64,000 nt of DNA from QZKY01 sp942492925 (GCA_942492925.1 OW818641.1:1302001-1366000), one strand, 5' to 3'; positions 1 through 8,967 are shown, numbered from the stretch's first letter. The notes: generated from the letters alone by a model not told the origin. Numbers and translations: made by a program.

Positions 1-294
1 CCGGAAGCCGAGAGCGACGAATATTTTGCTTCCCGCCCGCTCGATTCGCGCATCGGTGCCTGGGCTTCGGAGCAAAGCAAGGAACTGTCCCACCGGGCCG
101 TGCTGGTGGCGAATGCCGCGAAATATGCCGCCAAATTCATGCTGAATCCACCGCGCCCACCGCATTGGGGCGGATATGTCGTTATTCCTGATGCGATTGA
201 ATTCTGGCAGGGACGTCCGTCACGCCTGCACGATCGCATTGTCTACCATCGCCAGTCGGACGGCACCTGGAAAATCACCCGACTCTATCCTTGA
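1..294 (+). CDS. pdxH: Pyridoxamine 5'-phosphate oxidase, C-terminal part
   Basis: Only the 3' end is present, about 97 codons in frame from base 1. PdxH is the FMN enzyme that oxidises pyridoxamine/pyridoxine 5'-phosphate to pyridoxal phosphate in the cytoplasm. The visible part carries the family's C-terminal hallmarks: a SRIGAWAS segment (residues about 16-23 of the fragment), PPHWGGY, IEFWQGRPSRLHDR and the terminal W-x-I-x-RLYP. The stop is TGA at 292-294. The gene converges on amrS, with about 28 bp between stops and no clear hairpin there. The upstream part lies outside the window, so its promoter cannot be described. Confidence 0.95.
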   Translation, partial: PEAESDEYFASRPLDSRIGAWASEQSKELSHRAVLVANAAKYAAKFMLNPPRPPHWGGYVVIPDAIEFWQGRPSRLHDRIVYHRQSDGTWKITRLYP

Positions 295-322
295 TCGTTA
301 TTCCTGAGCGCCTGACAGCCTG

Positions 323-1441
323 CTAGCGCACCCAGTCGATTCCCGGATCATTGGCAGGATTGATGTCGTCACTGATTCTGATCGGAATGCGCTGTGCGCC
401 AAACCGTCCCACTTTTTCTTCATAGCGCCCTGCGATGCGCGTGCCGCATTCCGGACATGAACCCTCCGGTGCCAGGCGATAACGGTTGATCTGGAACCAG
501 TCGCGCACGATCAGATTGGTGTGACATTTCGGGCAGAAGGTGGTGTCGCCTTCCTTGTAATGCACGTTGCCGGTGTAAACATAGTGTAAACCAGCATCGA
601 GCGCGATTTGTCGTGCGCGCACGAGCGTGGCCGGTGGCGTGGCGGGCACATCGGTCAGGCGGTAGTCGGGACGGAATGCGGAAAAATGCACAGGAACATC
701 CGCGCCCAATTCTTTGTGAATCCATGTCGAGAGCGCGATCAATTCTTCTTCCGAATCGTTTTTGCCCGGGATGAGCAGGGTGGTGATTTCCAGCCACGTC
801 TTGGTTTCATGCTTCACATATTTGAGCGTATCCAGCACCGGTTGCAGATGCGCGCCGGTGAGCTTGAAGTAAAAATCTTCCGAGAAGGCTTTCAGGTCGA
901 TGTTGGCCGCATCCATTCTGGAATAGAAATCGCGTCGAGATTCCTCATGCATGTAGCCCGCCGTTACGGCAACGGTCTGAATGCCGTGTGCGTGACAAGC
1001 GTCAGCGACATCCATCGCGTACTCGGTGAAGATCACGGGATCGTTGTAAGTAAACGCGACGCTTTTGCATTTATAGTGTTTGGCTGCCAGCGCAATTTCT
1101 TCCGGACTGGCCTGATCGAGCAGACGATCCATGTCTTTCGATTTGCTGATATCCCAGTTCTGACAAAATTTGCAGGCGAGGTTGCAGCCCGTTGTGCCGA
1201 AAGAGAGGGTGCTGGATCCGGGATAAAACTGGTTCAACGGTTTCTTTTCAATCGGATCGATGCAAAAACCGGAAGAGCGTCCGTAAGTGGTGAGAATGAG
1301 ATGTTCTCCCTTGCGCATGCGAACAAAGCAGGCGCCGCGCTGGCCGTCATTCAGTTTGCAGTCGCGTGGGCATAGGTAACAATGCATACGCCCATCATCG
1401 GCCCAGCGCCAGTATCGTGCAAGGTAGTCGTTTGGCATCAT
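323..1441 (-). CDS. amrS: AmmeMemoRadiSam system radical SAM enzyme
   Basis: Radical SAM protein, 372 aa. The 4Fe-4S binding motif CNLACKFC is at residues 86-93 (Cys86, Cys90, Cys93). A four-Cys stretch lies N-terminal to it (CYLCPRDC at 21-28, Cys38), and two CxxC pairs near the C-terminus (CPKCH and CPECG) look like an extra metal site. The start at 1441 is chosen because its ATG overlaps the amrA stop in an ATGA, the usual sign of translational coupling; a longer open frame would run into amrA. It is the last gene of the three-gene amr operon. The family is defined by co-occurrence with Memo and AMMECR1 domains. Its substrate is not known to me, so I assign no reaction beyond radical SAM chemistry. 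Confidence 0.9.
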   Translation of the reverse strand: MMPNDYLARYWRWADDGRMHCYLCPRDCKLNDGQRGACFVRMRKGEHLILTTYGRSSGFCIDPIEKKPLNQFYPGSSTLSFGTTGCNLACKFCQNWDISKSKDMDRLLDQASPEEIALAAKHYKCKSVAFTYNDPVIFTEYAMDVADACHAHGIQTVAVTAGYMHEESRRDFYSRMDAANIDLKAFSEDFYFKLTGAHLQPVLDTLKYVKHETKTWLEITTLLIPGKNDSEEELIALSTWIHKELGADVPVHFSAFRPDYRLTDVPATPPATLVRARQIALDAGLHYVYTGNVHYKEGDTTFCPKCHTNLIVRDWFQINRYRLAPEGSCPECGTRIAGRYEEKVGRFGAQRIPIRISDDINPANDPGIDWVR

Positions 1442-2049
1442 GTTTTTTCTCCTGGGAGATTTGTCTCTGACCATTTGTGAACATGATAGCGATACAGCTT
1501 CAGTTCTTCCGCCCAGAAGTGGGCGGGCAAACCCGCCTTGAGTTTGAGATGTTTCATGAATTCGGCAGGGGTGGGCAATTGTTCCCACACTTGCGGCAGG
1601 AAAGTGCTGCGGTAGTGCTTGTATTCCATCACGATGCCGTCGAGGCCCGGTTGCAGTTGTTCCTGAGCGTGGGCTTCGCTGGTGAAGGTCAGCGGTTTTT
1701 GGGGCGATAGCAGCGAGACTTCGATGTGTGTGATGTCGAGTTCCTTGATCGTCATCGGCGCAAAGCGCGGATCGCGAAAAGCAGCAGCCTGCGCATTGGC
1801 CTTGACGTCAGCCAGCAGCGTGCGATGCGCTTCCAGTGTGCCGATGCAACCGCGCAGTTTTTCGTTTTGTTTGAGTGTCACAAAGGTCGCGCCGGGTTTG
1901 CGCAGCCATGCGCTCGATTCGTCAGCCTGTTGCGGTTTGCCAAGCGCCGTCGAAATCGATGCGCGGGCGATGGGTAGCAGGACGTCGCCGTGTGGGGTAT
2001 CCACTTCCGGCTGGACTGGCGCATCGGTCTGGATTCTGATCTCAGTCAT
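1438..2049 (-). CDS. amrA: AmmeMemoRadiSam system protein A (AMMECR1 domain)
   Basis: A 203-aa AMMECR1-domain protein. The hallmark LRGCIG motif is visible in KLRGCIGTLEAHRTL, followed by FRDPRFAPM and a basic-aromatic C-terminus. The start at 2049 (MTEIRIQTD) overlaps the 3' end of amrB by 8 bp. A longer frame reaching 2199 lies inside amrB and is rejected. Its stop shares the ATGA with the amrS start. Human AMMECR1 has the same fold, but no catalytic function is established. In bacteria it belongs to the AmmeMemoRadiSam trio, and the tight overlaps argue that all three products are needed together. Confidence 0.9.
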   Translation of the reverse strand: MTEIRIQTDAPVQPEVDTPHGDVLLPIARASISTALGKPQQADESSAWLRKPGATFVTLKQNEKLRGCIGTLEAHRTLLADVKANAQAAAFRDPRFAPMTIKELDITHIEVSLLSPQKPLTFTSEAHAQEQLQPGLDGIVMEYKHYRSTFLPQVWEQLPTPAEFMKHLKLKAGLPAHFWAEELKLYRYHVHKWSETNLPGEKT

Positions 2050-2848
2050 GGCCGTCCTCCTCAAGGAAGGCGAACGACGCATAGCCGACGACACGCTTTT
2101 TGTCGCCTGCCGTGTCGCCGGAATTGCACTGTGCGATGAGTTGCGGGTGCAGATGGTGTCGCTTGGCCGAAAGCATAAATCCGTTGATCGGCAGGGCACC
2201 GCAGGCTTGCTGATAACTGTCGAGCGATGTCATGGCCAGAATCTGATCCGTGGTGTCGCGGTCGATGACTTGCGCATCTTCGTAGGAGAGAAAATGCGAA
2301 AGGTCCGAACTGATGACAATCAGCGTTTCCGGACCGCCCCAGAGCATTTCAAGGGATTCCGCGATGTCTTCGGCTCGCGCATCGCCCACTGTCAGCGGCA
2401 CGAGTGTGAACGGGCCGAGCACGCTTTGCAGAAAAGGCAGTTGCACTTCCAGAGAATGCTCGGCTGCATGCGCCGCGGCGTTGACGCTGAGCTGTTTCAG
2501 ATTGGCGAGCAAGGCAATCGCCTGCGCGTCGAGCGTGATGATGCCCAGCGGCGTCGCGAAGGCATCCACTCCCGGCAGCGCCAGTCCGTGCAAGGGAACC
2601 CGATGTGCCGGACCGAGAAGAATCACGCGACTGATCTCGCGTGCGTAAGGCGCGAGGCTGGCATAGGCCGCTGCGGCCGTTTCTCCGGAATAGATATAAC
2701 CGGCATGCGGCACGATCAAGGCTTTGGGGCGCTGGGGAAAAGTGGTGGGCCGTGAGGTAGACAACAGAATACGCACCGCGCTTTCTAGCGAGGGTTTGTC
2801 GGCGGGATAAAACATGCCGGCAACGGCGGGGCGGCGAATGGTTGGCAC
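2042..2848 (-). CDS. amrB: AmmeMemoRadiSam system protein B (Memo family)
   Basis: Memo-family protein of 268 aa, first gene of the amr operon. The N-terminus RRPAVAGMFYP and the conserved metal-site positions of the family are visible: His in VPHAGY (His48), His in GPAHR, His in SSDLSH and Cys in AQCNSGDT. The fold resembles class III extradiol dioxygenases; human MEMO1 binds metal through these residues. The start is GTG at 2848. No ATG precedes the conserved N-terminus and the Shine-Dalgarno is weak, so expression may be low. It lies downstream of, and is separated from, the Tad operon by the terminator at 2932-2974. Confidence 0.88.
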   Translation of the reverse strand: MPTIRRPAVAGMFYPADKPSLESAVRILLSTSRPTTFPQRPKALIVPHAGYIYSGETAAAAYASLAPYAREISRVILLGPAHRVPLHGLALPGVDAFATPLGIITLDAQAIALLANLKQLSVNAAAHAAEHSLEVQLPFLQSVLGPFTLVPLTVGDARAEDIAESLEMLWGGPETLIVISSDLSHFLSYEDAQVIDRDTTDQILAMTSLDSYQQACGALPINGFMLSAKRHHLHPQLIAQCNSGDTAGDKKRVVGYASFAFLEEDGHD

Positions 2849-2931
2849 AAGAGACTCTTTACGGTTCCGGGCTTCATGCCTATTATCTGTGTGAATTCAT
2901 CAGCATAAACGATGCATGAACGGTTGGACGC

Positions 2932-2974
2932 AAAAACAGGCTTTGCATGTCACGTCTCGCCACATGCAAAGCCT
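2932..2974 (-). terminator. Strong intrinsic terminator of the Tad operon
   Basis: Perfect 13-bp inverted repeat, AGGCTTTGCATGT (2938-2950) with its complement at 2962-2974, and an 11-nt loop. On the minus strand the stem is followed by G and then five Ts (complement of 2932-2936). It begins 22 bp after the stop of the TPR lipoprotein gene, the last Tad gene, and lies about 80 bp before the amrB start, so it separates the two minus-strand operons. Confidence 0.85.
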
Positions 2975-2995
2975 CACTCAAACGAAACAGTGTGT

Positions 2996-4336
2996 TTACG
3001 CCATGACCTGCCCGTATGTGGCAAGGGTTTGTGCGGACATGTCTTTCCCAAGAAGTAACTTGACGTCGGTATTGGCGCGCAAATATTTGGCTTCCACCAT
3101 TTTCAGTTGCCCGCCAAATTTCAAGTTGATCGCCATGGCTTGCTCCTGAAATCCGGCACGATAATGAATGATGGTCTGACTTTGCTGGAAGGGCCGGAAG
3201 TTGGTGAGTCGTGCCTTGGGCAAACCGTTATCAGTCAGCATCAGACTGGTGCGCTTGGCCATTCCGGTGATGCCATTGCCATTGGAAACTTCCAGGCGAT
3301 AGGGATTTGTTGTGGTGATGATTTTGCGATGCTGTCCGATGGTTGCCAGTTTGTTGCCATCCGGCTGGGGGGTGTCCGGCGTTTTTTGCGGGGGAGTGGG
3401 CGTTTGTGATTTTGTCGACGATTCTTTCGGTCTTTCCGTTGGCGTGTTAGACGGGTTGGTTTGCGAGCTTGCAGCCATCGTCGTCATCACGCGATGACTC
3501 TCTTGCGCCATCGTTGTGGGCGATGGCGTTGAAACAGCGGCTTTTTCGGTGATCGGTGTCGTCGTGCCATCTTTTGTTACGCTGTATGCGTAGTCGTGCT
3601 GTGCCGCTTGATGGGGTGGTGCGGAGAGCGCGATTGATTGTGGTGAGGCAGTTAAATCGATGGTCACCACACGCGCCGTGGGGGGAACCAGAGAAATGCT
3701 TTGGCTGATTCTGGGGTGAAGATCAACAAACCTGGGCGCTTCAGCAAGCGTTGGCGCAGGGTCATGCTTTTGCGGTGCGTCGCCCAGGTTTGCTCCTGCA
3801 TGAATTTCCGCTGCACGTGCAAACGCAACCTTGGCTGACGTTTCATTTCCGGCGAGCTGATAGGCGGCACCGAGGTTATTGTGCGCGCGTGGGTTGTTCG
3901 GTTCCAGTTGTATGGCTTTTTCGTATGCGGCGATGGCTTCCGCAGGTTTGTTTTGCAGATAGTAGGTGTAGCCGAGATTGTTAAAGACTTTGGCGATTTC
4001 CGGTTTGGCGTTCAGGATGCCCGTGAAGACAGCGATGGCCTGATCATATTTGCCTTGTTTTGAATACACGGTACCGAGCGCATTTTGCGCATCAACATGA
4101 TTGGCATGGATCTTAAGGGCTTTCTTGTAGGCTTCTTCTGCTTTTTCCAGTCGATTTTGTCCTTGATAGTATCGACCCAGGAAGTAGTAATCGTCTGCGT
4201 TCTGCGTCGCGTGACGTATGTATTCAAGCGGCTCCACTCTGGGCATCCAGCTCGAGGTGTCGTGTGCTGGTGTGCTGCACCCTATGAAAGCAGGCGCAGA
4301 GCAGGCAAAGGGGAGTATCAGCAAGGATCTTTTCAT
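2996..4336 (-). CDS. TadD-like TPR lipoprotein with LytR_C-like C-terminal domain
   Basis: A 446-aa protein. A lipoprotein signal peptide ends at the lipobox AFIGC (Cys20). TPR units follow at about residues 45-170 (for example YYFLGRYYQGQNRLEKAEEAY and AKVFNNLGYTYYLQNKPAEA). A long Ser/Thr/Pro-rich, probably disordered linker comes next, then about 90 residues (VSNGNGITGMAKRT through LLLGKDMSAQ) resembling the LytR C-terminal domain. The start at 4336 has a strong GGAGG seven bases upstream. It is the last gene of the Tad operon, the usual place of TadD, a lipoprotein for pilus assembly. The LytR_C-like domain, found on cell-wall and envelope proteins, is an addition to the plain TadD layout. 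Family is confident; the C-terminal domain is moderate. Confidence 0.8.
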   Translation of the reverse strand: MKRSLLILPFACSAPAFIGCSTPAHDTSSWMPRVEPLEYIRHATQNADDYYFLGRYYQGQNRLEKAEEAYKKALKIHANHVDAQNALGTVYSKQGKYDQAIAVFTGILNAKPEIAKVFNNLGYTYYLQNKPAEAIAAYEKAIQLEPNNPRAHNNLGAAYQLAGNETSAKVAFARAAEIHAGANLGDAPQKHDPAPTLAEAPRFVDLHPRISQSISLVPPTARVVTIDLTASPQSIALSAPPHQAAQHDYAYSVTKDGTTTPITEKAAVSTPSPTTMAQESHRVMTTMAASSQTNPSNTPTERPKESSTKSQTPTPPQKTPDTPQPDGNKLATIGQHRKIITTTNPYRLEVSNGNGITGMAKRTSLMLTDNGLPKARLTNFRPFQQSQTIIHYRAGFQEQAMAINLKFGGQLKMVEAKYLRANTDVKLLLGKDMSAQTLATYGQVMA

Positions 4337-4365
4337 ACAATACCTCCATCTTCTATAGGGAGGGC

Positions 4366-5307
4366 TCATTGCCCGCTGATGGTCGGAAAGAGACTGCGCG
4401 TAATCTGGATAATGGCAGGCCCCATCAATACAGCGAGAAGCGCCGGGAAAACGCAAAAGATGAGTGGAAAAAGTAATTTCAAAGGAATTTTTGCTGCCGT
4501 TTCCTCCGCCATTTGACGACGTCTGGTGCGTAAGCCATCGGCGTGAACGCGCAGTGACTCGGCGATGCTGGTACCGAAGCGCTCGGCTTGAATCAACATG
4601 GCGACAAGCGTATCGACTTCTTCGGCGCCGGTCCGCATGGCCAAATTGCGCAAGGCGCGTTCCTTCGTGTTACCCGCACGCAGCTCCAGCGTGACGAGGT
4701 AGAGCTCTTCGCTCAAGACGGGTGCGATGCCTGCCATTTCGCTGGAAACGCGAGAAACGGCCATGTCGATGGCGAGACCCGCCTCAATGCAAATGGTCAT
4801 CAGATCCAACGCATCGGGAAAGTTTTCAAATATCTCGCGTTGCCGTGTAGCGATTTTTCTGTACAAGAAAATGTTCGGGAGGTAAAAGCCCAATGCCGCG
4901 GCAAAAACCAGCACGAACATGACGATATGCAACCGGAATTTGAAATTCAAAATTACAATCGGAATCCACGCCAGGATGGGAAAACAAACCGCAAGCACGG
5001 TTTTCATGCCAAAGAAAATGAAAGGTGCTTTCTCGTTGCGATAGCCGGCATTGATAAAACGAATGCGCAAGCGTGATCCTTCCCAGCCTTCCTTGGGAAG
5101 CGACAGTTTTGCAAATGGCGTCGTCAGTTTGGCGACTTTGGCGATCCAGTTGTCGTCGGTTTTGGAGGGCGCCTCTTTTTGCGTCTCTAACGTGGCATTC
5201 AGACGCTTGCGAACCGGGTCTGGAATGAAAAGATAGATGGCAAGTATGACCACGCCAAATACAGCGAAAAATATCACCATCAAGGCAATGATGTAGGAAA
5301 TTGTCAT
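4366..5307 (-). CDS. tadC: Tad pilus inner-membrane platform protein TadC
   Basis: A 313-aa type II secretion F-domain protein. It has an N-terminal membrane helix (residues about 4-27), a second hydrophobic pair around 100-145, the cytoplasmic F domain with FPDALDLMTICIEAG, and a C-terminal membrane pair ending in IFCVFPALLAVLMGPAII. With TadB it forms the inner-membrane platform on which the TadA ATPase works to extrude Flp pilin. The start follows AAGGA nine bases upstream. It lies 52 bp downstream of tadB and 29 bp before the TPR lipoprotein gene, all in one direction. Confidence 0.9.
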   Translation of the reverse strand: MTISYIIALMVIFFAVFGVVILAIYLFIPDPVRKRLNATLETQKEAPSKTDDNWIAKVAKLTTPFAKLSLPKEGWEGSRLRIRFINAGYRNEKAPFIFFGMKTVLAVCFPILAWIPIVILNFKFRLHIVMFVLVFAAALGFYLPNIFLYRKIATRQREIFENFPDALDLMTICIEAGLAIDMAVSRVSSEMAGIAPVLSEELYLVTLELRAGNTKERALRNLAMRTGAEEVDTLVAMLIQAERFGTSIAESLRVHADGLRTRRRQMAEETAAKIPLKLLFPLIFCVFPALLAVLMGPAIIQITRSLFPTISGQ

Positions 5308-5359
5308 AAGGCTTTTCCTTCCGTTTTCGCTGTTAAGTCTTCAGTCCGTTGTCTTGCAT

Positions 5360-6346
5360 TTACACGCGTATCCGAATCAGTTGACGCATCCAGAAAACGC
5401 CGATAATCATCATGATGATCGACATGCCCATCATCACAACGCCGGTCGGGTCGAGCCACAGGAGCGAGACATAACCGGGATTGATGACGAACAGGAGTGC
5501 GGCCATGACAAACGGGAGCAGGCACAAGATCCAGGCGGATAATCTTCCCTCCGCCGTCAATACATTGATTTGTCCAAACAGGCGGAAGCGCGCACGGATG
5601 ATGGTCGAAATATTGTTCAGCAATTCCGCCAGATTGCCGCCCGTTTCCCGCTGAATCAGGACCGCAACAATAAAATAATTCAAGTCAATGCTTGGGACGC
5701 GAATCCCCAGGTTCTTGAGCGCTTCGGGCATGGGGATACCGAAATTGACTTCATCAAAAACGATGGCAAATTCGTGCGCTATCGGTTCCTTCATTTCATT
5801 GCCGACCATTTGCAGGGCTGACGGGAAAGCATGTCCGGCGCGCATGGCGCGTCCCATGAGATCGAGGGCATCCGGAAGTTGCTCCTCAAATTTCTTGAGG
5901 CGCGCGTGCTTTTTTCCTACCAGATACAAGGTTGGCAGTGCAGCCACGCCAATGGCCGGCCAGATGGCGATCCAGAATGGCATGCGAATAAAGAGAAAGA
6001 GCACGAACGAAAGCAGCCATGCGATAGCGGAGACGGCCATAAGCTGGGAAACATCGAGCCTTGAACCGGCCTGTTCAAGTAAACGATCGATTCGCTGAAC
6101 GCGCGGGATGCTCAGCAAAATGCGCTGAACCTTGGGGATTTTGCTTAGGAGCCGCTGCTTGACCAGTTTGACTTCCTCGCTGGTCTCGCGCGCTCCTGCA
6201 GACATGATGCGCAGGCGTTGGGCAATGCGTTTCGCTTCAGGCCCGTAGTTGGAATTCCAGGTCGTGTAAAGTCCCTCGACCAGCAATACCACCGCGATAA
6301 AGACCGCGATGGCGAATCCGAGATAAAGATAATCTGTGCCATTCAT
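5360..6346 (-). CDS. tadB: Tad pilus inner-membrane platform protein TadB
   Basis: A 328-aa type II secretion F-domain protein. There is an N-terminal membrane helix (about residues 7-27), a hydrophobic pair near 95-135 and the F domain with LPDALDLMGRAMRAGHAF, which matches the paralogous segment in TadC. Two C-terminal helices (ILCLLPFVMAALLFVI and MMGMSIIMMIIGVFW) end the protein. The ATG at 6346 overlaps the tadA stop in an ATGA, which decides the start over a longer frame. Role: partner of TadC in the pilus assembly platform. Confidence 0.9.
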   Translation of the reverse strand: MNGTDYLYLGFAIAVFIAVVLLVEGLYTTWNSNYGPEAKRIAQRLRIMSAGARETSEEVKLVKQRLLSKIPKVQRILLSIPRVQRIDRLLEQAGSRLDVSQLMAVSAIAWLLSFVLFLFIRMPFWIAIWPAIGVAALPTLYLVGKKHARLKKFEEQLPDALDLMGRAMRAGHAFPSALQMVGNEMKEPIAHEFAIVFDEVNFGIPMPEALKNLGIRVPSIDLNYFIVAVLIQRETGGNLAELLNNISTIIRARFRLFGQINVLTAEGRLSAWILCLLPFVMAALLFVINPGYVSLLWLDPTGVVMMGMSIIMMIIGVFWMRQLIRIRV

Positions 6347-7728
6347 GGTGTATCCCCCTGTGGTTTGCCCACTTCGTAGCACAATGAAGGATCGAAGACG
6401 GACTCGGAGAGTTCCACGCCGCGGATGTGAAGCATATCTGCAAATCGCGGTCGTACGCCTGTGGCGCAGAAATATCCCTGAACCGTTCCATCTACCGCTA
6501 CCCCGGTTTGCCTGAACGCGAAAATTTCCTGCATCGTGATGATATCGCCTTCCATGCCGGTGATTTCCTGAACGCTCGTCACTTTCCGTTTTCCATCCGG
6601 CAGACGGGCGATTTGCATGACGATGGCTATGGCCGAGCTGATTTGATGGCGCGCGACGCGTGGCGGCAAATTCATACCGGCAAGACCGACCATGTTTTCC
6701 AGGCGGGTCAGTGCGTCGCGTGGCGAATTGGAGTGAATCGTCACCAGCGAACCTTCGTGGCCGGTATTCATCGCCTGCAACATGTCGATGGCTTCATCGC
6801 CGCGCACCTCGCCGACGATGATGCGGTCAGGTCGCATCCGCAAGGCATTGCGAACCAGGGCGCGCTGCGTGATTTCGCCGACGCCTTCAATATTGGGAGG
6901 GCGCGTTTCAAGGCGCACCACATGTGGCTGCTGGAGTTGCAGCTCGGCGGCATCTTCAATCGTCACGATGCGCTCATCGTGGGGGATGTATCCGGACAAA
7001 ATGTTCAGGAAAGTGGTTTTGCCGGTGCCGGTTCCGCCCGAGATCATCATGTTCACCTTGATTCTGGCCAGACCGGCGAGCGCTTCTGCCATCGCTGGCG
7101 AAAGACTTTGAAATTCGATGTAGTCTTTCATGGTCATTGGGATGGCGGCAAATCGGCGAATGGACATGACCGGCCCATCAATGGATAGCGGCGGGATGAT
7201 GACGTTGACGCGCGAACCGTCCGGCAGACGGGCATCGACCATCGGACTCGATTCATCGATGCGCCTGCCGACGCGCGAAACAATTTTGTCGATGATTTTC
7301 ATCAGGTGCGCGTCGTCATTGAAGCTCACGTCGGTCAGTTCAAGTTTGCCGAAGCGCTCGACATAGACGGAGCGATAGGTGTTGACGAGGATGTCCGATA
7401 CGCTTGTGTCGGCCATGAGCAGTTCCAGCGGCCCCAGGCCGAGCATTTCAAACTGGATATCGCGAACCAGGTTTTTGCGCTCGGTCTCGTTGATGGCGAT
7501 ATTTTCCTTGAGCAGCTGTTCTTCGATAAGGCGTTTCAGCTCGGATTGAAAGGTGCTTGGTGGCAGGTTGTCCATCATCTGCAAGTCGATCCGCTCGATC
7601 AGCGTGCGATGAATGCGCGATTTCAGCTCGCGGTAGGTCGCGGCTTCAATCGATTTTTTTCTTGGTGTCGAGATGCCGTAAGCGCCCCTGATCGTGCCGC
7701 CCAACTCCAGTTGTTCGCGTAATGTCAT
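6343..7728 (-). CDS. tadA: Tad pilus assembly ATPase TadA/CpaF
   Basis: A 461-aa type II/IV secretion ATPase. The Walker A is GGTGTGKTTFLN, the Asp box and Walker B region RPDRIIVGEVRGDEA, and a His box lies around NTGHEGSLVTIHSN. The N-terminal segment LLMADTSVSDILVN is typical of CpaF rather than PilB. This cytoplasmic hexamer powers Flp pilus extrusion. The start at 7728 has AGGAG nine bases upstream. Its stop is coupled to tadB by ATGA overlap. TadZ lies 48 bp upstream. Confidence 0.93.
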   Translation of the reverse strand: MTLREQLELGGTIRGAYGISTPRKKSIEAATYRELKSRIHRTLIERIDLQMMDNLPPSTFQSELKRLIEEQLLKENIAINETERKNLVRDIQFEMLGLGPLELLMADTSVSDILVNTYRSVYVERFGKLELTDVSFNDDAHLMKIIDKIVSRVGRRIDESSPMVDARLPDGSRVNVIIPPLSIDGPVMSIRRFAAIPMTMKDYIEFQSLSPAMAEALAGLARIKVNMMISGGTGTGKTTFLNILSGYIPHDERIVTIEDAAELQLQQPHVVRLETRPPNIEGVGEITQRALVRNALRMRPDRIIVGEVRGDEAIDMLQAMNTGHEGSLVTIHSNSPRDALTRLENMVGLAGMNLPPRVARHQISSAIAIVMQIARLPDGKRKVTSVQEITGMEGDIITMQEIFAFRQTGVAVDGTVQGYFCATGVRPRFADMLHIRGVELSESVFDPSLCYEVGKPQGDTP

Positions 7729-7776
7729 GATGGTTCTCCTTGCGTCATGCAACTTCGAACGTTCGTTTTTTATCTG

Positions 7777-8967
7777 TCACAGGATTCGTTTCAGCGTACG
7801 GGCAACCCATCCTTCTGCTTGCGTATCTGCTGGCTGCGTGGCTTGCGTCGTGAGAATCATGGCCCATTCGTGCAAGGCTTTCGCGACAACATTGTTGGGC
7901 GACAGCTTGACAATCGGGATCCCCTGATTCACCGATGCGGCAACCCCTTCAAAGTGGTTGGGAATGGTGAAAAAAACCTTGATACCCAAAGATTCCTCGA
8001 TATGATGCGTTTGAATGTCGCTATTCTTGTTGAAGCGGTTGATGACATATTTGATTTTGCTTCTCGGATAATCAAGATGACTGAATGCTTCCGTCAGACG
8101 CTTGCAATCCCGAACGTAAGGAAGCGTGAGCTGCAAAATGGGGTAAATGGTGTCGGCCAAATCCAGCGCTTTGATCGTCAGGGCATTCAGGGCGCGACCC
8201 GTATCGACAATGATGTAATCGAATTGCGTGCGTGCCAGCCTGATGAGCGTGTCAACATCTTCCGAAGTGACGTCTTGCGCAGAAGAGGGGTTCTCCGGCG
8301 CAGCCAGGACGCAGAGGTTGGGGATGACTTCCACCATGCTCGACAACAGCAGGCGCTGATCGAGCCGGTGAATGTTTTCCGCCACGTCGGCAATGCTGGA
8401 GGTGGCGAGCTTACTGGTCAGGAACAGCAGCGCATCGCCAAATTGGAGGTTCAGATCGAATATGGCAACCTTGGCATTTTCAACGCAGGCCAGTTCATAC
8501 GCCAGATTGGTTGCCAGAAAGGTTGCGCCGCTTCCGCCCTTGCACGACATGAATGCCAGGACCTTTCCGTTCTTCGAGGAATCCATGATGCTCTTGCTGC
8601 GAATTCGGGTGAGCGCGTCCCGGATGGCTTCGGCATCGACAGGAAACGGCAGCACTTCGCGTACGCCAGATCGCATGGCTTGCATCAAAAAATCGGAGGA
8701 GGGGCGATCACAGAACAGAACAAAGGTAATGTTCCGATATATCTTGATGAGTCGTTCGACAGGTTCCAATGCCGACAGCTTCCCTTCGCCGCAATCTACC
8801 GCCAGGATTTCCTGAACGCCCTTGTTGTCTGGCGGCGTGCCGATGTTTTCCAGTGCGTCTTCAATCAGACTGATTTTCGTCTCAGGCACAAAATCGCCTA
8901 TCCCTCGAACGATTTCGTCAAGGTGCTCCTTGCTCGGAGAAATCACGGTGATATGCCAGTCATTCAT
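7777..8967 (-). CDS. tadZ: Tad pilus localisation ATPase TadZ/CpaE
   Basis: A 396-aa protein with a receiver-like N-terminal half (about 1-125, with LFCDRPSSDFLMQAMRSGVREVLPFP) followed by a ParA/MinD-type ATPase domain. The P-loop is SCKGGSGATFLATN; the usual second lysine is replaced by Ala, as is common in TadZ/CpaE proteins. The later motifs VAIFDLNLQFGD and YIIVDTGRALN fit the MinD fold. TadZ marks the cell position of the Tad machine and recruits other components. The start at 8967 has only a weak AAAGAG upstream. It sits between the minor-pilin genes and tadA, as in many Tad loci. Confidence 0.88.
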   Translation of the reverse strand: MNDWHITVISPSKEHLDEIVRGIGDFVPETKISLIEDALENIGTPPDNKGVQEILAVDCGEGKLSALEPVERLIKIYRNITFVLFCDRPSSDFLMQAMRSGVREVLPFPVDAEAIRDALTRIRSKSIMDSSKNGKVLAFMSCKGGSGATFLATNLAYELACVENAKVAIFDLNLQFGDALLFLTSKLATSSIADVAENIHRLDQRLLLSSMVEVIPNLCVLAAPENPSSAQDVTSEDVDTLIRLARTQFDYIIVDTGRALNALTIKALDLADTIYPILQLTLPYVRDCKRLTEAFSHLDYPRSKIKYVINRFNKNSDIQTHHIEESLGIKVFFTIPNHFEGVAASVNQGIPIVKLSPNNVVAKALHEWAMILTTQATQPADTQAEGWVARTLKRIL

